Assembly: GCA_030248135.1 (NCBI GenBank)
Contig: JASANC010000628.1
Span: forward strand, 1-64,000
DNA: 64,000 nt
Direction: 5' to 3'
Origin: Theristus sp. LFF4_11
Lineage: Eukaryota > Nematoda > Chromadorea > Monhysterida > Xyalidae
In this document: positions 1 through 12,600 of the stretch, one piece after another
How the letters are laid out: each line of letters opens with the position of its first letter
How positions within the stretch are numbered: the first letter of the stretch is position 1
Made by a program: the position numbers and the translations under genes
The notes under the pieces: model-generated
What the model saw: only the letters and a program-made list of their open reading frames with translations
Told to the model about the DNA's origin: nothing
The model's database searches: none

Positions 1-1159
1 CATGTGATGCCATTTTTCTGACAATTTTTTTTCAGTTTGGTCAAGTAGATTCAGTTTTGCAGCACAATGTTTAAAAATTCAAATTTTCAAAAAAAAAACG
101 ACTTTTAACCAAGAATTTAACAACGAATCATTGCTCATAGACATCCAAATCATCATCAAGGTTTGTCGACCGGCAGTGGCCGGATGGAATTTTACGCGAA
201 ATCCGCGAGTCACTGCAGAAAAACTTTCAGATTGCTCCCACCAGATAGCACACCAGACTCAGTTGTTCGCTGTGCTCCCACCTTCAGATAGCACACCAGA
301 CCCGTTGTTCTGCTGTCCACTTTCGAATCCATGCACGAAACCGCAGGAAACTGAAACTGAAACACTGTTTTTATTCAAACCGCAGAAAAACTTTTAAAAA
401 GAAACAAATTAACACAAAAATCAACAAATTGACTTGAAATGAGTGCAAGAAAAATTTAGTATCAAGATGCGTGACTCAATTTTTGAAACTGTTGCGAAGG
501 TGACAAGTCGGTCTTTTTGGATACCCGTGACAGCCCAAATCATGCGCTCAGAGTGAAAGGTCTCACGCTTGGAATTGCATTCGAGCACCTCGAGCGAAAT
601 TCTGCTGATGTTTCACAACGGGACTGAGTCAGCGTGCCATGCGACTGTGACAGAAAGAATTGTTCAGTTGATTTTTTGTTTTCTGATGTTGCTCTGTCTG
701 CTAATTTGTTTCTTTTGGAAAGTTTTTCTGCGGTTTGAACAAAAAACAGTGTTTCAGTTTCAGTTTTCTGCAGTTTCGTCATGGTTAAGTGGACAGCAAG
801 AACAACGGGTCTGGTGTGCCATCTGGCGGGAGCACTCCGAAAGTTTTTCTGCAGCGACTCGCCAGTTTCGCGTAAAGCTCCATCCAGCCGCTGCACGGAC
901 GACAAACCTTGATGATGATTTGGATGTCTATGAGCAATGATTCGTTGTTAAATTTTCGGCTAAAAATCGCGTTTTTTTGAAATTTGGGAATTTTCAAACA
1001 TTGTGCTGTAAAACTGAATCTACTTGACCAAACTAGATAAAAATTTTGTCAGAAAAACGGCATCACATGTTTTATCAATGCCGAAAATTTCAGCTCATAA
1101 TATTGAAATACCAGCCAGTGACAGCAGTTTGAAAATGGAACCTTTTTTTTTGGCCCACT
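1..1159. mobile_element. Mariner-like palindromic element, copy A (left end cut by window)
   Basis: The left part (1-470) reappears inverted at about 680-1159, so the element is a long palindrome with no transposase. It matches the complete copy at 2636-3546 over most of its length, and the window begins roughly 90 bases inside it. Short ORFs shared by the copies lie in the inverted arms, run on both strands and resemble no known protein, so I do not call them genes. Confidence 0.75.
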
Positions 1160-1289
1160 TGCATTGTGCAGATTTTAATGAGCCGCCAGTCAGATAATCA
1201 CCATGAAATAACAAGAATTCATCAAAAAAATACGGCGCACTTTCTAGTCTCTCGTAGATCTACGACACAAGTTTTCAATCGTCCGTCAC

Positions 1290-1505
1290 CAAGTATTTGT
1301 CGTCCGGCGTTTGCCGGATGCAATTTTACGCGAAACTGGGCGAGTCACTGCAGAAAAATCCTTTCAGATTGCTCCCACCAGATGGGCACACCGGTACCCG
1401 TTGTTCTGCCGTCTCACTTAACCATGACGAAACTGCAGAAAACCGAAACTGAAACACTGTTTTTTATTTTTCAAAACCGCAGAAAAACTTTTTTCAAAAA
1501 ATTGA
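1290..1505. repeat. Fragment of the same mariner-like palindrome family
   Basis: This stretch matches one arm of the elements at 1-1159 and 2636-3546 (compare about 2895-3080) with many point differences. It has no matching second arm, so it is an old solitary fragment. Confidence 0.6.
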
Positions 1506-2561
1506 ATTTTACGTACCTGTGCGAATATCGCTCTAGTTCGCCAGAGGCGTTTTCTTCCTAATGCGTTTGCAAACATATTCGCACTCTCGCAAAACGCGCG
1601 GAAACACACGATTCATGCATCCGGTGCGGGGAGAGAGATGTGATAATGTTGGATGGAACGGCCGATGATGAACACATAAAAGTTCTTGACCACAAAAGTT
1701 TCCCTTCGCGAAGTCGCGCGTTTGAGGCGCGATTTGTGCCAGGGATGCAAACCCAGGACAGACGAAAGACCAGCAGTGGGATCGAATGTCCCACGCAAGC
1801 TTACAGTCACTCCCCGATGATGGTTGTATCTCTTTCCACAATAAAGACCGAAAATTTGTAATCAACACTAAACTAGTAAATTGTTGTTATAGCAAATTTT
1901 GCTAAACAACAGAGCGCCACTTTCAAATAAAAGAACGGACCGGTCGAGCAGATTGGACTTACCGGGAAAAGGGCATATTCACCTGCGTTGGTTCAACACC
2001 CCAACTCCAGAGGCCGAGGTTCCATTCTTTCTCAGTCACGAAACATTTTGGCGCTTGAAAAAAACTGAAAGGTTTGATTTGGATAAACTGTAACACAGCT
2101 GAGAACACAAAAACTTGTGCTGCAAAGTTAGTCATTTTGTAGCCTCTTTAACACGGTAATGTCGCACAATTACACAAATACGCATTTGTTGAAATTAAAC
2201 AAGTGCTAGCCTCAGAGCACCACACTGTTGCGATTTGAAGTCCCGTTCCGTGCATGACAACGATTCAGCACGTTTTTTCAGATTGAAAGAAGTCAACCTT
2301 TACTTCCTGTCGCCACGTTTGAATCATCCACAGTAGCACCGTTGAAAGGACGGTCTTGATCGTTTCTAGATTTTTTGAAGCTGCAGTCATCGGCGTAGTA
2401 AAATATTCGGTCTCGACACGATTTCATTTCAAAGTTGTCGGTTTCGATAAAGATAGCTTGCAACTAAAATGGGTTTCTGTTCCGTTCACCAATGCCCAAA
2501 ATATCATGACACATGAAACGAAAATCGCCTCGAGACTGCAGATTACGGTAGATAACGTGGG
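1506..2561. other. Intergenic DNA, no gene seen
   Basis: I see no exon-like reading frame with conserved protein content here. The only structure recognised is a repeat at about 2137-2310 that matches two blocks around 5762-6130. Confidence 0.5.
2137..2310. repeat. Dispersed repeat, copy 1 (second copy at 5762-6130)
   Basis: It shares the phrase tagcctctttaacac and, further on, a block beginning with a gcgatttgaag word, with the sequence around 5762-5800 and 6065-6130. In the second copy the two blocks are separated by a palindromic MITE (5802-5970), so this copy looks closer to the uninterrupted state. Confidence 0.5.
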
Positions 2562-3710
2562 TATTGTGGATTTATTCAAACGTGTCCGGACTAACGTGAC
2601 GTCATTTTATTTCAAAACGCCCGTTTGTCAAAGTACAGGGTGGGCCAAAAAAAGGTTCCATTTTCAAACTGCTGTCACTGGCTGGTATTTCAATATTATG
2701 AGCTGAAATTTTCAGCGTTGATAAAACATGTGATGCCATTTTTCTGACAAAATTTTCATCCAGTTTGGTCAAGTAGATTCAGTTTTACAGCCCAATGTTT
2801 AAAAATTCCCAAATTTTCAAAAAAACGGATTTTTAACCAAGAATTTAACAACGAATCATTGCTCATAGACATCCAAATCATCATCAAGGTTTGTCGTCCG
2901 GCAGCGACTGGATGGAATTTTACGCGAAACTGGCGAGTCACTGCAGAAAAACTTTCAGATTGCTCCCACCAGATAGCACACCAGACCCGTTGTTCTGCTG
3001 TCCACTTAACCATGACGAAACTGCAGAAAACTGAAACTGAAACACTGTTTTTATTCAAACCGCAGAAAAACTTTTCAAAAGAAACAAATTAACAGACAGA
3101 GCAACACAGAAAACAAAAAAATCAACTGAACAATTCTTTCTGTCGCAGTCGCATGGCTGCTGACTCGAGTCCGTTGTGAAACATCAGAATTTCGCTCGAG
3201 GTGCTCAAATGCAATTCAAGTGTAAGACCTTTCCACTCTGAGCGCATGATTTGAACTATCACGGGTATCCAAAAAGACCAATTTGTCACCTTGCAACAGT
3301 TTCAAAATTGAATCACGCATCTTGATACTAATTTTTTCTTGCACTCATTTCAGTCAATTTGTTGATTTTTCGAGCTTTTTAGGAAATCTGCCACAGTGAG
3401 CGCTAGGAATTAAATATCGGAAAAAATTTTTTGTCAGTAAAATGGCAACGCATGTTTTATCAGTGCTGAAAATTTCAGCTCATAATATTAAAACACCAGC
3501 CAGTGACAGCAGTTTGAAAATGGAACCTTTTTTTTGGCCCACCCTGTACAGGCACTAAAATTTCAGTTTGGTGTGACTGATTCGACATCCACCATTTGTT
3601 TACGGGAAGAAATCGGCTAAACGGAAAGTCTGGTTTGCTGTGAACGACAAGCGCATGTTTTGTGGCACATGACGTCATTTCAGTGGGACACGTTTAAAAA
3701 ATAGGCCATA
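2562..3710. mobile_element. Short TIR element H, copy 1, interrupted by a mariner-like insert
   Basis: The outer parts (2562-2635 and 3547-3710) together match the continuous elements at 26559-26796 and 61574-61808. The ends are imperfect inverted repeats that share AACGTGTCC near both termini and a TGACGTCA-type core just inside. No coding capacity is present. The interruption is the element at 2636-3546, inserted at a TA. Confidence 0.75.
2636..3546. mobile_element. Mariner-like non-autonomous palindrome, copy B, TA target duplication
   Basis: The element begins CAGGGTGGGCC and ends with the inverse, GGCCCACCCTG, and its long arms are inverted copies of each other. It is flanked by TA on both sides (2634-2635 and 3547-3548). 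The uninterrupted host sequence at about 26630 has a single TA at this point. TA duplication and this type of terminus are typical of the Tc1/mariner superfamily. There is no transposase gene. Confidence 0.85.
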
Positions 3711-4454
3711 CCGATTCAGACATTTTTAAACGAGCTGCATTGCAGAAAAAACCACATTCTCAATTCAGGTGCCATCGGGTATCATCAGCTGACATTTCCA
3801 GAGATGCTAATTTATCTTCTGTCTGTTGACCTATCTCCATTCGTTCAGCTTCAAAAACAACACAATAAATGTCATATGGCAATAAGATTCAATTAGCTTT
3901 CCCGTTGTTCAGAAATTCCACAATAGCACGTTCATTTTGGCTTTATTTTCATCATGATAAACAGGTGGAAATGATCGATTCCAAAGATTAAACATGACTG
4001 CATGTTGAATGACCAGTATTCAATGGCTCAACAACAACACACTTAAAATGTTACCAATTTACCGAAACACAGAAAAGAACAATACAGATCGCAGCACATC
4101 ACTGAAACTAAACCGGAAACACGAAAAATGCGCGGACAAATTGACTAAAAAACAGTGTCAACTAAAAAAAACACGGACAAAATAACAGTGTCAAGACGGC
4201 AACACATCACTTGTCCGTGTCATAACTATAGAAGCGACGGTCACCCTGCAACCATACCCGTGCGACAGCGCGGTGTGGCAGAGCATCATCACGGTGGACA
4301 AACTGCCGCGCAAATCGACAGTAGCACCGTGTATTGCATGGCAACCGGCGGCACCATCAGCCACACCACCAACACCGTCGCACGGGGGGGGTGTTTGCAA
4401 CGTTTATTCCAAAATACCGGCGCATACGAAGCGGGCAATACGACCTGCTAGCAA
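3711..4454. other. Intergenic DNA downstream of PPCDC
   Basis: No gene is seen. On the minus strand an AATAAA polyadenylation signal lies at 4403-4408, about 45 bases past the PPCDC stop codon, which suggests a very short 3' UTR for that gene. Confidence 0.5.
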
Positions 4455-7400
4455 CTAGTTATGATACGAGACAAACGTGAATCGATTGCGCACCTCGCTG
4501 TTAATCACGGACGCGATCATGCGCGGTTCGGCCATCGCGCCGACGCCGCGCTCGCCGCACATCAGTTGCTTGTCGATGGCCGGTATCTCGCGGTACTGCA
4601 GCAACGCCTTCAGCACCTCCAGCTGTTTGTACGTCAACGGGTGCTCGCACATGTACGTGTTCATCGCAGGCGCAAAGTACACAGGCTTGCTCGGGTCCCA
4701 TGCGCGCGCCTGTGCAGACGGGCAGTTGTTATGAAAAGTGAGTTAGAGTTGATGATGGGCAATTATTGTAATTATCTACCAGTAATTATCCGTGATTCTG
4801 CTATATAAGATGATCGTTTCCCTGTAATCTGGGTTGTTCTCCAGTCCAATAAATCGCCACTCTTTTGCTGTTTGAAGTTTAGTGTCGGAGATGTGAGCAG
4901 TTTTTACTCCAGGCTGTTTCGACAGTTAGACCACAGTGCCCAGCCCACCTATAAACAACACACTGGACTTCTGAAATTCACCAAATCAACCAGCTAGCGG
5001 ATCAGATAGACAGAACAGAAACCACAACAGTGCTCGACCGAGGTTTGAAAAAACACGAAAAGATTGACAATAAAAAACACGACAAAAATGACAAAAAATC
5101 AAACCAGGCACGTCAGCAGGTTGTCGCAGATGCCATTTGCGAGTTTCGCCATCGTGTTGGCATCGAGCGGCGCAATCAGCAGCGCATCCGCCCATCTGAA
5201 AACAAAAAAAGCACACACACCGCTTGAAAGAACGCAACAGTGAACTTATTCAATTATCAATTTTTTTTCGATGTAGAAAATCAAACAAAACATTCCAGAA
5301 AAAACATGTTGCGCATTTACGAGCCCTCCAAACATCACTTCACGGCGCTGTACTTTCTTCACATTCAAGAACCACACGTCCATCACCTCAAATGAAAGCA
5401 CGCACGCACTTCATTCATGTCGGAAGCAAGCCACGGTGTAAGTACACAGCAAAGTCTTTCAGTACGTCCTTCATTGTAGCCGCCCAATCAGTGTACTTCA
5501 CTTCACACTGCAGCCAACCAATCAGTGTGCCATAATCATATACGGCAAACCAATCAGTGGTCAAGAGGCGTGCCAAAACAAGCGAAAGCAAATGAAAATA
5601 TGTGAAAGCCAACCTTCTCAGTTCGATATGCAAAACGGGATCGCCTCGTTGCCGCCAGCTCTGCCATTCGTGCGCGTCACAGTACGTCAGAATGTCATCT
5701 GGTATCTGAGAGCACCGAAACTTGCAAAATATGGAAATTCCGTGACAAAACTAGAGCCTTTTTGTAGCCTCTTTAACACAGTAACGCCGCACAATCACAT
5801 GCAGTTGACCTCTAAAGTCTAAATTATAGTGAATCAGCGTCGTCACTGGTGATCACGTGATGCATGCTTTCTGAAATTGCTGTGGGGGCGGTGTTTTGTT
5901 TGCATAGAAAGCACGCATGCACGTAATCACGAACCAATCAAATGATTCCCTATAATTTAGAGTTCGACTGTACGTACACACGCGCGCGCGCTGAACCATT
6001 TCACTGTAACAGTGCTGCGCGATGAACAACAACAACAACAACTGCAACAGTGCTAAACGTAAATCATCACACTGATGCGATTTGAAGATCATTTCGTGGA
6101 TTGACAACCATTCAGGACGTTTTCAGATTGAATTTCCCGAAAGATCAAACTCAAAGCCAATTCAGTTACACTTCCATTGAACAGTGATCGTCTTTCTGCA
6201 ATAGCAAATTTCTTATCAGCATGCATCGATTGCATTTGATTTCAGAGAGATGCTGATTTAGAAATGTCAAGAAAAAAAAAATTTCCTATTTTTTTTCTTA
6301 AAAATTTTTTTTAATTTTTTTAATGAAAGTTGTTCAGAATTTTTCAGGGAGTCCGAATATCACCATCTGAGGAGCCACCGACTTACCATATGACCCCCAC
6401 TCATATGGGAGGAGGGTGAAAATTTCAGACTTGGTTTCGGCGACCCCATTTTCCCACCGACGACATCACGTCTCGTGTTTTGCCTCTCAATTCACCTCAA
6501 ATAACACGGAAACAAGTTCAACAACAAACCGGTGTGATCATGCTGACGACACGAGGCGAAACAGCAACGAGCAACCAACGAAGTTACGCTTGCAGTGGCA
6601 GACAGTGCAATTTCGACCTTTCGAGATCCTGAAAAACGATGCGTAAATGTGAGTTCTCTTTTTCTATCTCACCTTAGCGGCATCGGAATTTGTTGAACTA
6701 GCCTTTGCGACGCTCAAGTACTTCAATGCGCGAGTCGATCATCACTCACCAAGGCTGAAAACAGTCGATAAATCAATCCAGAATACCACCTGCAGCGTTG
6801 AAGACTAAGTGACAAGGTAAAGTCAAAGAAAATTTTTGTTGAACTTTCGAAAAATTATGCCAAAAACGGCATTTTCAGGGCACATTAAAGAAAAAAATTC
6901 AAAAATTTTTAATAAAAAAATTTTAAAAAAATGCTCATTTTTTTACTTTAAAAAAAAAATTAAAAAAAAATTTTTTTTGACCGTTACATCTCCATGCTGA
7001 TTGGTTGTATAAGCAGCAGCAACGGGAGCGCAGTCAATCAGCAGCAAGTTGCCCGGCCTAGAAAGATTGTCGATAAGAAAAAAACGCCGTACATTTTCTT
7101 CGAGGTTCACAAATCGCAGCGCGTTTTCGGTGGCCACCACCCGAATGGCGAGCCGCTCAACGCCGCAGGCCTGTCGCAACGCGCCAATCAGCGCGCCCAC
7201 TTTGATGCTCGCCACGCTGCCCGTGCAGCCAAGCACCTGCAAGAGATTGGAAAGTTGTGTTCGCCATTTCTCCTTTCTTCATTTCTAAGCTGATTTTAAC
7301 CTTTCACGTTCAGCAACAAGAGATTTTCTCGCATCTCCGTTTCACAGTTGCACGTAGATTCATTCAGTGACTTGTGACAAAACCTTTTTCTTTTCAGAGT

Positions 7401-9151
7401 ATTTTATGCTTCGCGGTCAAAAGAACAGAGAAAAACTTATGGAATTATGTCAGTGCAGCAACGAAAAATGTCGACAACTCAAAGCCAACGGATATTCAAA
7501 TGTTTTCTAGTCTTGAATTCACAGAATAAACATCGTAAAGGAGAGTTCGACACCAAAAAACCCCACCAAATGATATTTCGACGGATCGCGTCGAAACAGC
7601 AGATGCGACGGCGTCAATTCCGGCCGGAATGCTGATTGCGTTCGTTCGCTCGATTGGGAGTCGTCGAGGGTTCGTGCGTCCGCAGTCGTATCCCGTCCGA
7701 TCGCCGCCGTCTGCTCCGTTGAATTGTTTGCGGCGACCGACTTCGACGACGTCGAGGAGGCGTTTTGGTCGTCGTCGTCGTCACTGTCGTCCAGACAGAT
7801 CACACCATCCGAATCGTCGTCGTCGTCCATCGCGCGTTTTGAACTGGCGGTGGCGCTGGTTTCGGCGGTGTTTTGTTCGATTGATGCTTCTGGTTCAACG
7901 GATGCGGTTGACTGACTGGTGCTGGAACTGGAAAAGTGGTGTGACGGGACGAGAGTTCCGTGCTGCGTACAGTCGAATTCGAAAACTGGTGTGCTGTTCG
8001 AATTCGAAAATTCGAAAACGGGCAATCCGCTGATTGGTTGGTGGTCATGTGATGCATGCATCCTGTGCAGGTCAGACTCCACCTCCACAGCAATGCCTGC
8101 ACAGAATGCATGCATCACATTCACGTGATCACCGACCAATCAGCTGATTGCCGATAATTTAGAGTTCGACTGAAAATCAGTCTTTACAGTTCAGCCGCAT
8201 CGCATACGCATACTTGGGCTATTCGACAACTTGACAACTATGACAAGTACCATCAATCAAAGAGTTATTTCCGAAGACTAGACCGACTGCGCAAGACATA
8301 CGCAATCTGTGCATGCTGTGAGTTTGAATATTGCTGTTGATTGTCGAACTGGTTGGTTGTATGCTTGTATGTACCAATCAGCAAGCCAAATTAAAAAAAG
8401 CCGCAAATTTACATTTCGAGTGTGCAAAGAAATTTCTGTCGGTCGTTTATTTAACGACTTTTTTATTGACTTATTTATCGAACAGTTATCAATGAGAAAA
8501 CGACGCATCAATAGGTGATTTTTCTCGGCAGAAAGAGAAACCAATCAGCTGAAAGTCAAGCTCAACTGCTCAACACCACCTTAAAACCGAAAAATATTCG
8601 AACATTGAAGCAAATGCAAAACGCGTATCATGACCGAACCCTTGTTGGTGTTGCTGTTGATCATCAGTTTCAGTGCCGTCTCCGTCAACGTCTGCAGATG
8701 TGCAGGGCCGCTTCTTTGACGGCTCTTCTTCTTGTGTGTGCGTGGCGACATCCTGGAAAACAAAAAAAGGCAAAACAGAAAATACACAGAAAGCCATTCG
8801 ACACCATTTTGAATGATTGAATGAATTTGAACTGAAATGAGTGAGATGATCCTGAATGCACATTGTGATTATGACGAATATCAAATCAATCAATAAAATA
8901 AAAAATCATGAGCGCGAAACTGAGAAAAAACGCAAAAAGCAACGAAAATTGTGAATCATTGCGAATCAAAGAAGAATAATTAACTGAACATTTGACTGGT
9001 CCGTCGGCGTTTCTTCTGCGTTCTTTTGCTCATCATTATTGTCGATGAGCTCAAGAGCGGGATCGCGCGGTTCGTAGTTTGTTGTTGTCGGCATTGCTGC
9101 GTCGCCGTCGAATTGGGCACCACCAACAAAATGTTGTGATGATGGAAACAT
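4455..9151 (-). CDS. PPCDC: Phosphopantothenoylcysteine decarboxylase with acidic N-terminal extension
   Basis: FMN-dependent cytosolic enzyme of coenzyme A synthesis that decarboxylates 4'-phosphopantothenoylcysteine to 4'-phosphopantetheine. Seven exons, minus strand: 9151-8990, 8752-8640, 7927-7567, 7236-7086, 5698-5614, 5195-5105, 4709-4455; every junction keeps phase, giving 405 residues. The flavoprotein core starts near residue 208 with the CTGSVASIK flavin-binding stretch. Expected active-site residues are His286 (HIELRRWAD), Asn338 (PAMNTYM) and Cys372 (LMCGERG). Known animal enzymes are about 200 residues, so exons 1-3 add roughly 205 residues: low-complexity, acidic, with a basic PSKKRP patch and a hydrophobic VICL (134-137) set in Asp-rich sequence. 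The start is the first ATG in exon 1; the core assignment is certain, the extension rests on splice-phase consistency alone. Introns hold several mobile elements. Confidence 0.9.
5762..6130. repeat. Dispersed repeat, copy 2, split by a MITE
   Basis: Two blocks match 2137-2310 in the same order, separated by the palindromic element at 5802-5970. This lies in intron 4 of PPCDC. The arrangement suggests the MITE inserted into an older repeat. Confidence 0.5.
5802..5970. mobile_element. Palindromic MITE, family M1 (CAGTCGAACTCTAAATTAT ends)
   Basis: The right end reads AATTTAGAGTTCGACTG and the left end is its diverged inverse. Inside both ends lie an ATCAGC/CCAATCA segment and then GATCACGTGATGCATGC or its inverse. 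About ten copies or pieces are present in the window. Confidence 0.7.
6240..6960. mobile_element. Family X element, diverged copy, in PPCDC intron 4
   Basis: It matches about 40960-41530 over several hundred bases, including the words cagggagtccgaa and gaaaatttttgttgaactttc, and both sides end in A/T homopolymer tracts. No transposase-like protein is visible. Confidence 0.6.
7970..8172. mobile_element. Palindromic MITE, family M1, in PPCDC intron 2
   Basis: It begins CAGTCGAATTCG and ends TTTAGAGTTCGACTG, with the ATCAGC/CCAATCA and CACGTGAT...GCATGC blocks inverted around a central spacer. Its left edge is only about 43 bases from the exon 3 acceptor at 7927, so it probably supplies part of the branch-site region. 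Confidence 0.75.
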
Positions 9152-9629
9152 TTTTTTTGCTTTTTTCTTTGTTTTTTTTTGTTTCTGTGTTGCACGTTTT
9201 ATTTTCACCTGTGAACGTTCATAATTCAACCACTGCTTTGGTCGCTTATCCAACAGCCAATAACAGTTAACCGCCAATAACGGCTCGCTGTTTTAATTTT
9301 GCGCTTTTTAATCCTGTTAATTTTTTTAATGCTGTTATACTGCCAACTGCAACTGCAACAGCGTCAAATACAGGATATTTCCGCCAATTTCACGCGCCCA
9401 CTGGCACCCCCCCAAAAATGTAAAAATAAAATATCTAGATATAAATGAAAATAAAATAAAATAAATTCGAATTCGCTGTGTTCTTTCTTTCTTATGGATG
9501 TGCACTGTGCAGTATGGAATATGGATGTGTCTTTCAAACTTCAAAGTCAGTTGCATTGCAATGTTGCATGATTAAATTTTCATTCCGTTTGCAGCACTGA
9601 AAAAACCAAACAGCGGACGCGGACACGCA
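9152..9629. promoter_or_regulatory. Divergent promoter region between PPCDC and the three-module gene
   Basis: The start codons of the two genes face away from each other across 478 bases. The stretch is A/T-rich with homopolymer runs and contains no exon-like frame. It must hold both core promoters and 5' UTRs unless non-coding leader exons lie elsewhere. I recognise no specific factor site. Confidence 0.5.
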
Positions 9630-12600
9630 ATGGCCTGCGACGACGGCGAACAAAACACGATGGATCGTGTTGCTGCTGCAAAAGAAGACGACGATGAGGA
9701 GCAGGAGCAAGAGACTGTGCCAAATTGCGACGAAAAACAATTGACAACTGCTAATACAGTTGAAAATCCGCTGGAAAATGGTCACAACAAACATGATGGT
9801 GAGATTTTTTTGTCGAGTTCGTGTTTCGTGTCGTGTCGGTTTTTTTTCTTTGGGGAAACTGTTAAGTTTGTAAGCCAGGTGGTTTTTTTGAAAACATTTG
9901 AATTTGCTGATAGAGAGAGAAGTTTCTCAGTTGTTTTTTTCCGTGCGCTTCGCGTGTTGCAGATTACGATGTCATGGTGATGTTTTTTTGTGCGGATACA
10001 AGAGTGTGAATAAACAGTCTGGAATTAGTGGCTTGGAGCCTTGAAATTTGATTTCGATTTTGTTCGGAATGTTTGCTTGCATTGAACAAAAAGCTCACAA
10101 ACACCAACAAAACTACAACTTGCAGCCGTATTGAATGAGCAAAATACGGCCGAAGGGCGTCAAATGGAAGTGGATCGCGCGCTGACACCTGTGACGCTCT
10201 CGGATCGCGATTCGCCGGCGCCGCCACCGCCGCCGCCACCGTTGACGCCGCTGCCACCGTTGCAAAACGAAAACGCAGCTGAAAAATCGCATGTGCACGA
10301 TTCGGAAAACCATCGCGAAGACGACAATAATGACGCGCATGAGCGCGCGGAAAAACATGGAGCGAATGAGAAAAACGGCGATCAAAACGAGCTCGAATCA
10401 ATTTCGTCCGACAACGACGACGAAATGGAGAAAGCGTCGGACGGAAATGAACCGCTAAAATCGGCGGCACGACCGGACGCTGATTCAGTCGCTGGAGCGA
10501 CGTCGCAGTCGGTTGACGGAGAGAATATTGCGCTCGAAAACGTCGATTCCGAGCAGAATCATGATCAAAACAACGATGCAGCTGGCGAAAGTGGCGAAAA
10601 TAGCCAGCAAATCGAAGAGGAAACCGGTGAAAAATCAAATGACGACGGCGACGTTACGGTCGAAATGGAAACGGAGCGACTGAACGAAGTGGCGCGCAAA
10701 ATCGTGACCGAAGACGAGATAAAAATCGAGCATCTTGAGGGTGAACATGAACAGCAGGCGACTCGGATGGCGCGATGTGGAGTGTGAGTGCACGTGCACG
10801 GTTGAAAAGTGGTTTTGTTTCGTGTTTTTCGATCTGGGGAACTCGGTCCAGAGACATTTTTCGTGTTTTTTTTTGCTGTACTATTGCTTTTTTGCAACAC
10901 TTGGAAAGTTGGAATTTCGAGTGGCGGGTGGCCACCCCTCTTCTGTTTGCCAGACCGAAATGTTACTGAGAAGATAGAACCTTCATGCAATTTGGTTGAT
11001 GTGCCGCATTTTTCATTCGAACCTCGTGCAGTGTCAAACTTTTTTGCCGTTTTCTCTCTGCAGTTCACCGTCGATCAAAACGAAAAACGCGCAATGCGCG
11101 CGCAGTCTCGACGAGATCGAGGTGTTGGCGCAGACGATCAGCGTTCGCACGGACGATCGAGCGCGCTCGCTGCCGCCGGCCGCAAAAGAGGTTCGACAGC
11201 ACTGTCTGGGGGGCACTTCGTTGTCCAGGGGCCACTTTTTGTGAAAACTTTGTTGTCCATGTGCCAGGTTTATTTAGACTTTGTTGTCCAGGGGCAAGTT
11301 TGGTGAAAACATTCTGTCCAGGAGCAAGTTTTATGAAAGCTTTTGAATGTCCACCTGTGCTACAACACCACTATCACTACACCACAAGTCGTTAATTTTT
11401 TCTGAATTTAGGCCATCGAAGCGATTGGTGCAATCGAGATAGACGACAATGAGCGCGCATCGATGGTGAGTGTTTTTCTGGTTTTTGTTTGCAAAAATAC
11501 AAATTTTCTACTCCGGAGTTTCGTTATTTTGTTGTGCATGATATCGGAACGTGAGGGTTGCCGAGGACCGAGGTACGTATGTTTCGTACCAAGCCATTTT
11601 GGCGTATCATCTATTGCATAGGTGTTCAAGAGCTGAGGGGATCAGCTAAATTATCGGGAATCAGCTGATTGTTTGCTGGTCACGTGATGCATGCTTTTTA
11701 TCGCAGGCCGAGTCTGTATCGCACTGGATGCATTCGTGAATCATCAACCAATCCGCTCCGAAGCCTCTGATTGCCCATAATTCAGTTTTCGACTGTATGA
11801 GATTATCATAAAATTTGGCAACGGAGAATAATAGTCTGTCGGTGCTGTGGACGTTTCCAAAAGTTCTCAGTAAAAAAAAAAGAAACGCGAATGTTTTCCG
11901 CAGAGTTCCTCCATCAAACTCGAGGCGTACGACGACAACGAGCAGACGATGTCGGTGGTCAGTTCGTCAGTGGCCGATCAACCCGACCAGCTGTCCTGTC
12001 ATGCGTACGGATCGAGTGGCGACGACGACGACGACGACAACGAAACACTGGGCGATTACGTCGAGCAACGCCGGAAACAGCGCCGCGTCGTGCGCAGCGA
12101 CAGCTCCGAGTTAGTCGTGTTGCTGTTGGGGTTGGCTGGTTGGTGGTTGGTGGTTGGTGGTTGGTTGTTGTTCATCGCCCAACAGGTGGGACAGGTATAA
12201 TAGTGGACGCAATCTGGCCGATCGAGTTGGCTCGGACGGGTGCGGTAGGAGCTGTGTCGGTGGTCCGCGTTGATTGGGCCTGGTTTGGGGAGCTCGGATC
12301 ACGTTGCCAATTTTGAATTCTCGCGACATGCATCAAATTGTTTACATGCCTACGCGAGCATTGAGTCTCGGGAGCAAACATAAAAGATCATACACACCAG
12401 CACACAATATTTCAGCGGGTTGACCAGGATTTTGAGATCGTATCGTGTAGGGATGGATCCGGCAAATTTGCCGAAATCCGGGCCGGATCCGGCAAAAGCC
12501 CATTCCGGCCGGGCCGGATCCGGCAAAAATTGCCGGAATCCGGACCGGAATGGCCTTTTTATGTCTAAAAAACATCAAAGCACATTTCGCCGCTTCTTCA

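Noticed and set aside
1620..1830. tRNA-like hairpin around GGGATCGAATGTCCC
   Set aside because: The B-box resemblance is partial and no A-box lies at the right distance, so I do not call a SINE.
131..3092. Repeated short frames (for example 131-397, 2859-3092) with nearly the same peptide
   Set aside because: They are in the inverted arms of a non-autonomous palindrome, occur on both strands and match no protein family, so they are copies of repeat DNA rather than genes.
7519..8139. Minus-strand frame of 206 codons starting upstream of PPCDC exon 3
   Set aside because: The first third reads through an M1 MITE. Only 7927-7567 is kept as an exon, bounded by a CAG acceptor and a phase-0 donor that joins correctly to the catalytic core.
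10565..11068. Minus-strand frame of 167 codons
   Set aside because: It is antisense to exon 2 and intron 2 of the three-module gene; its composition mirrors the acidic codons of the true strand.
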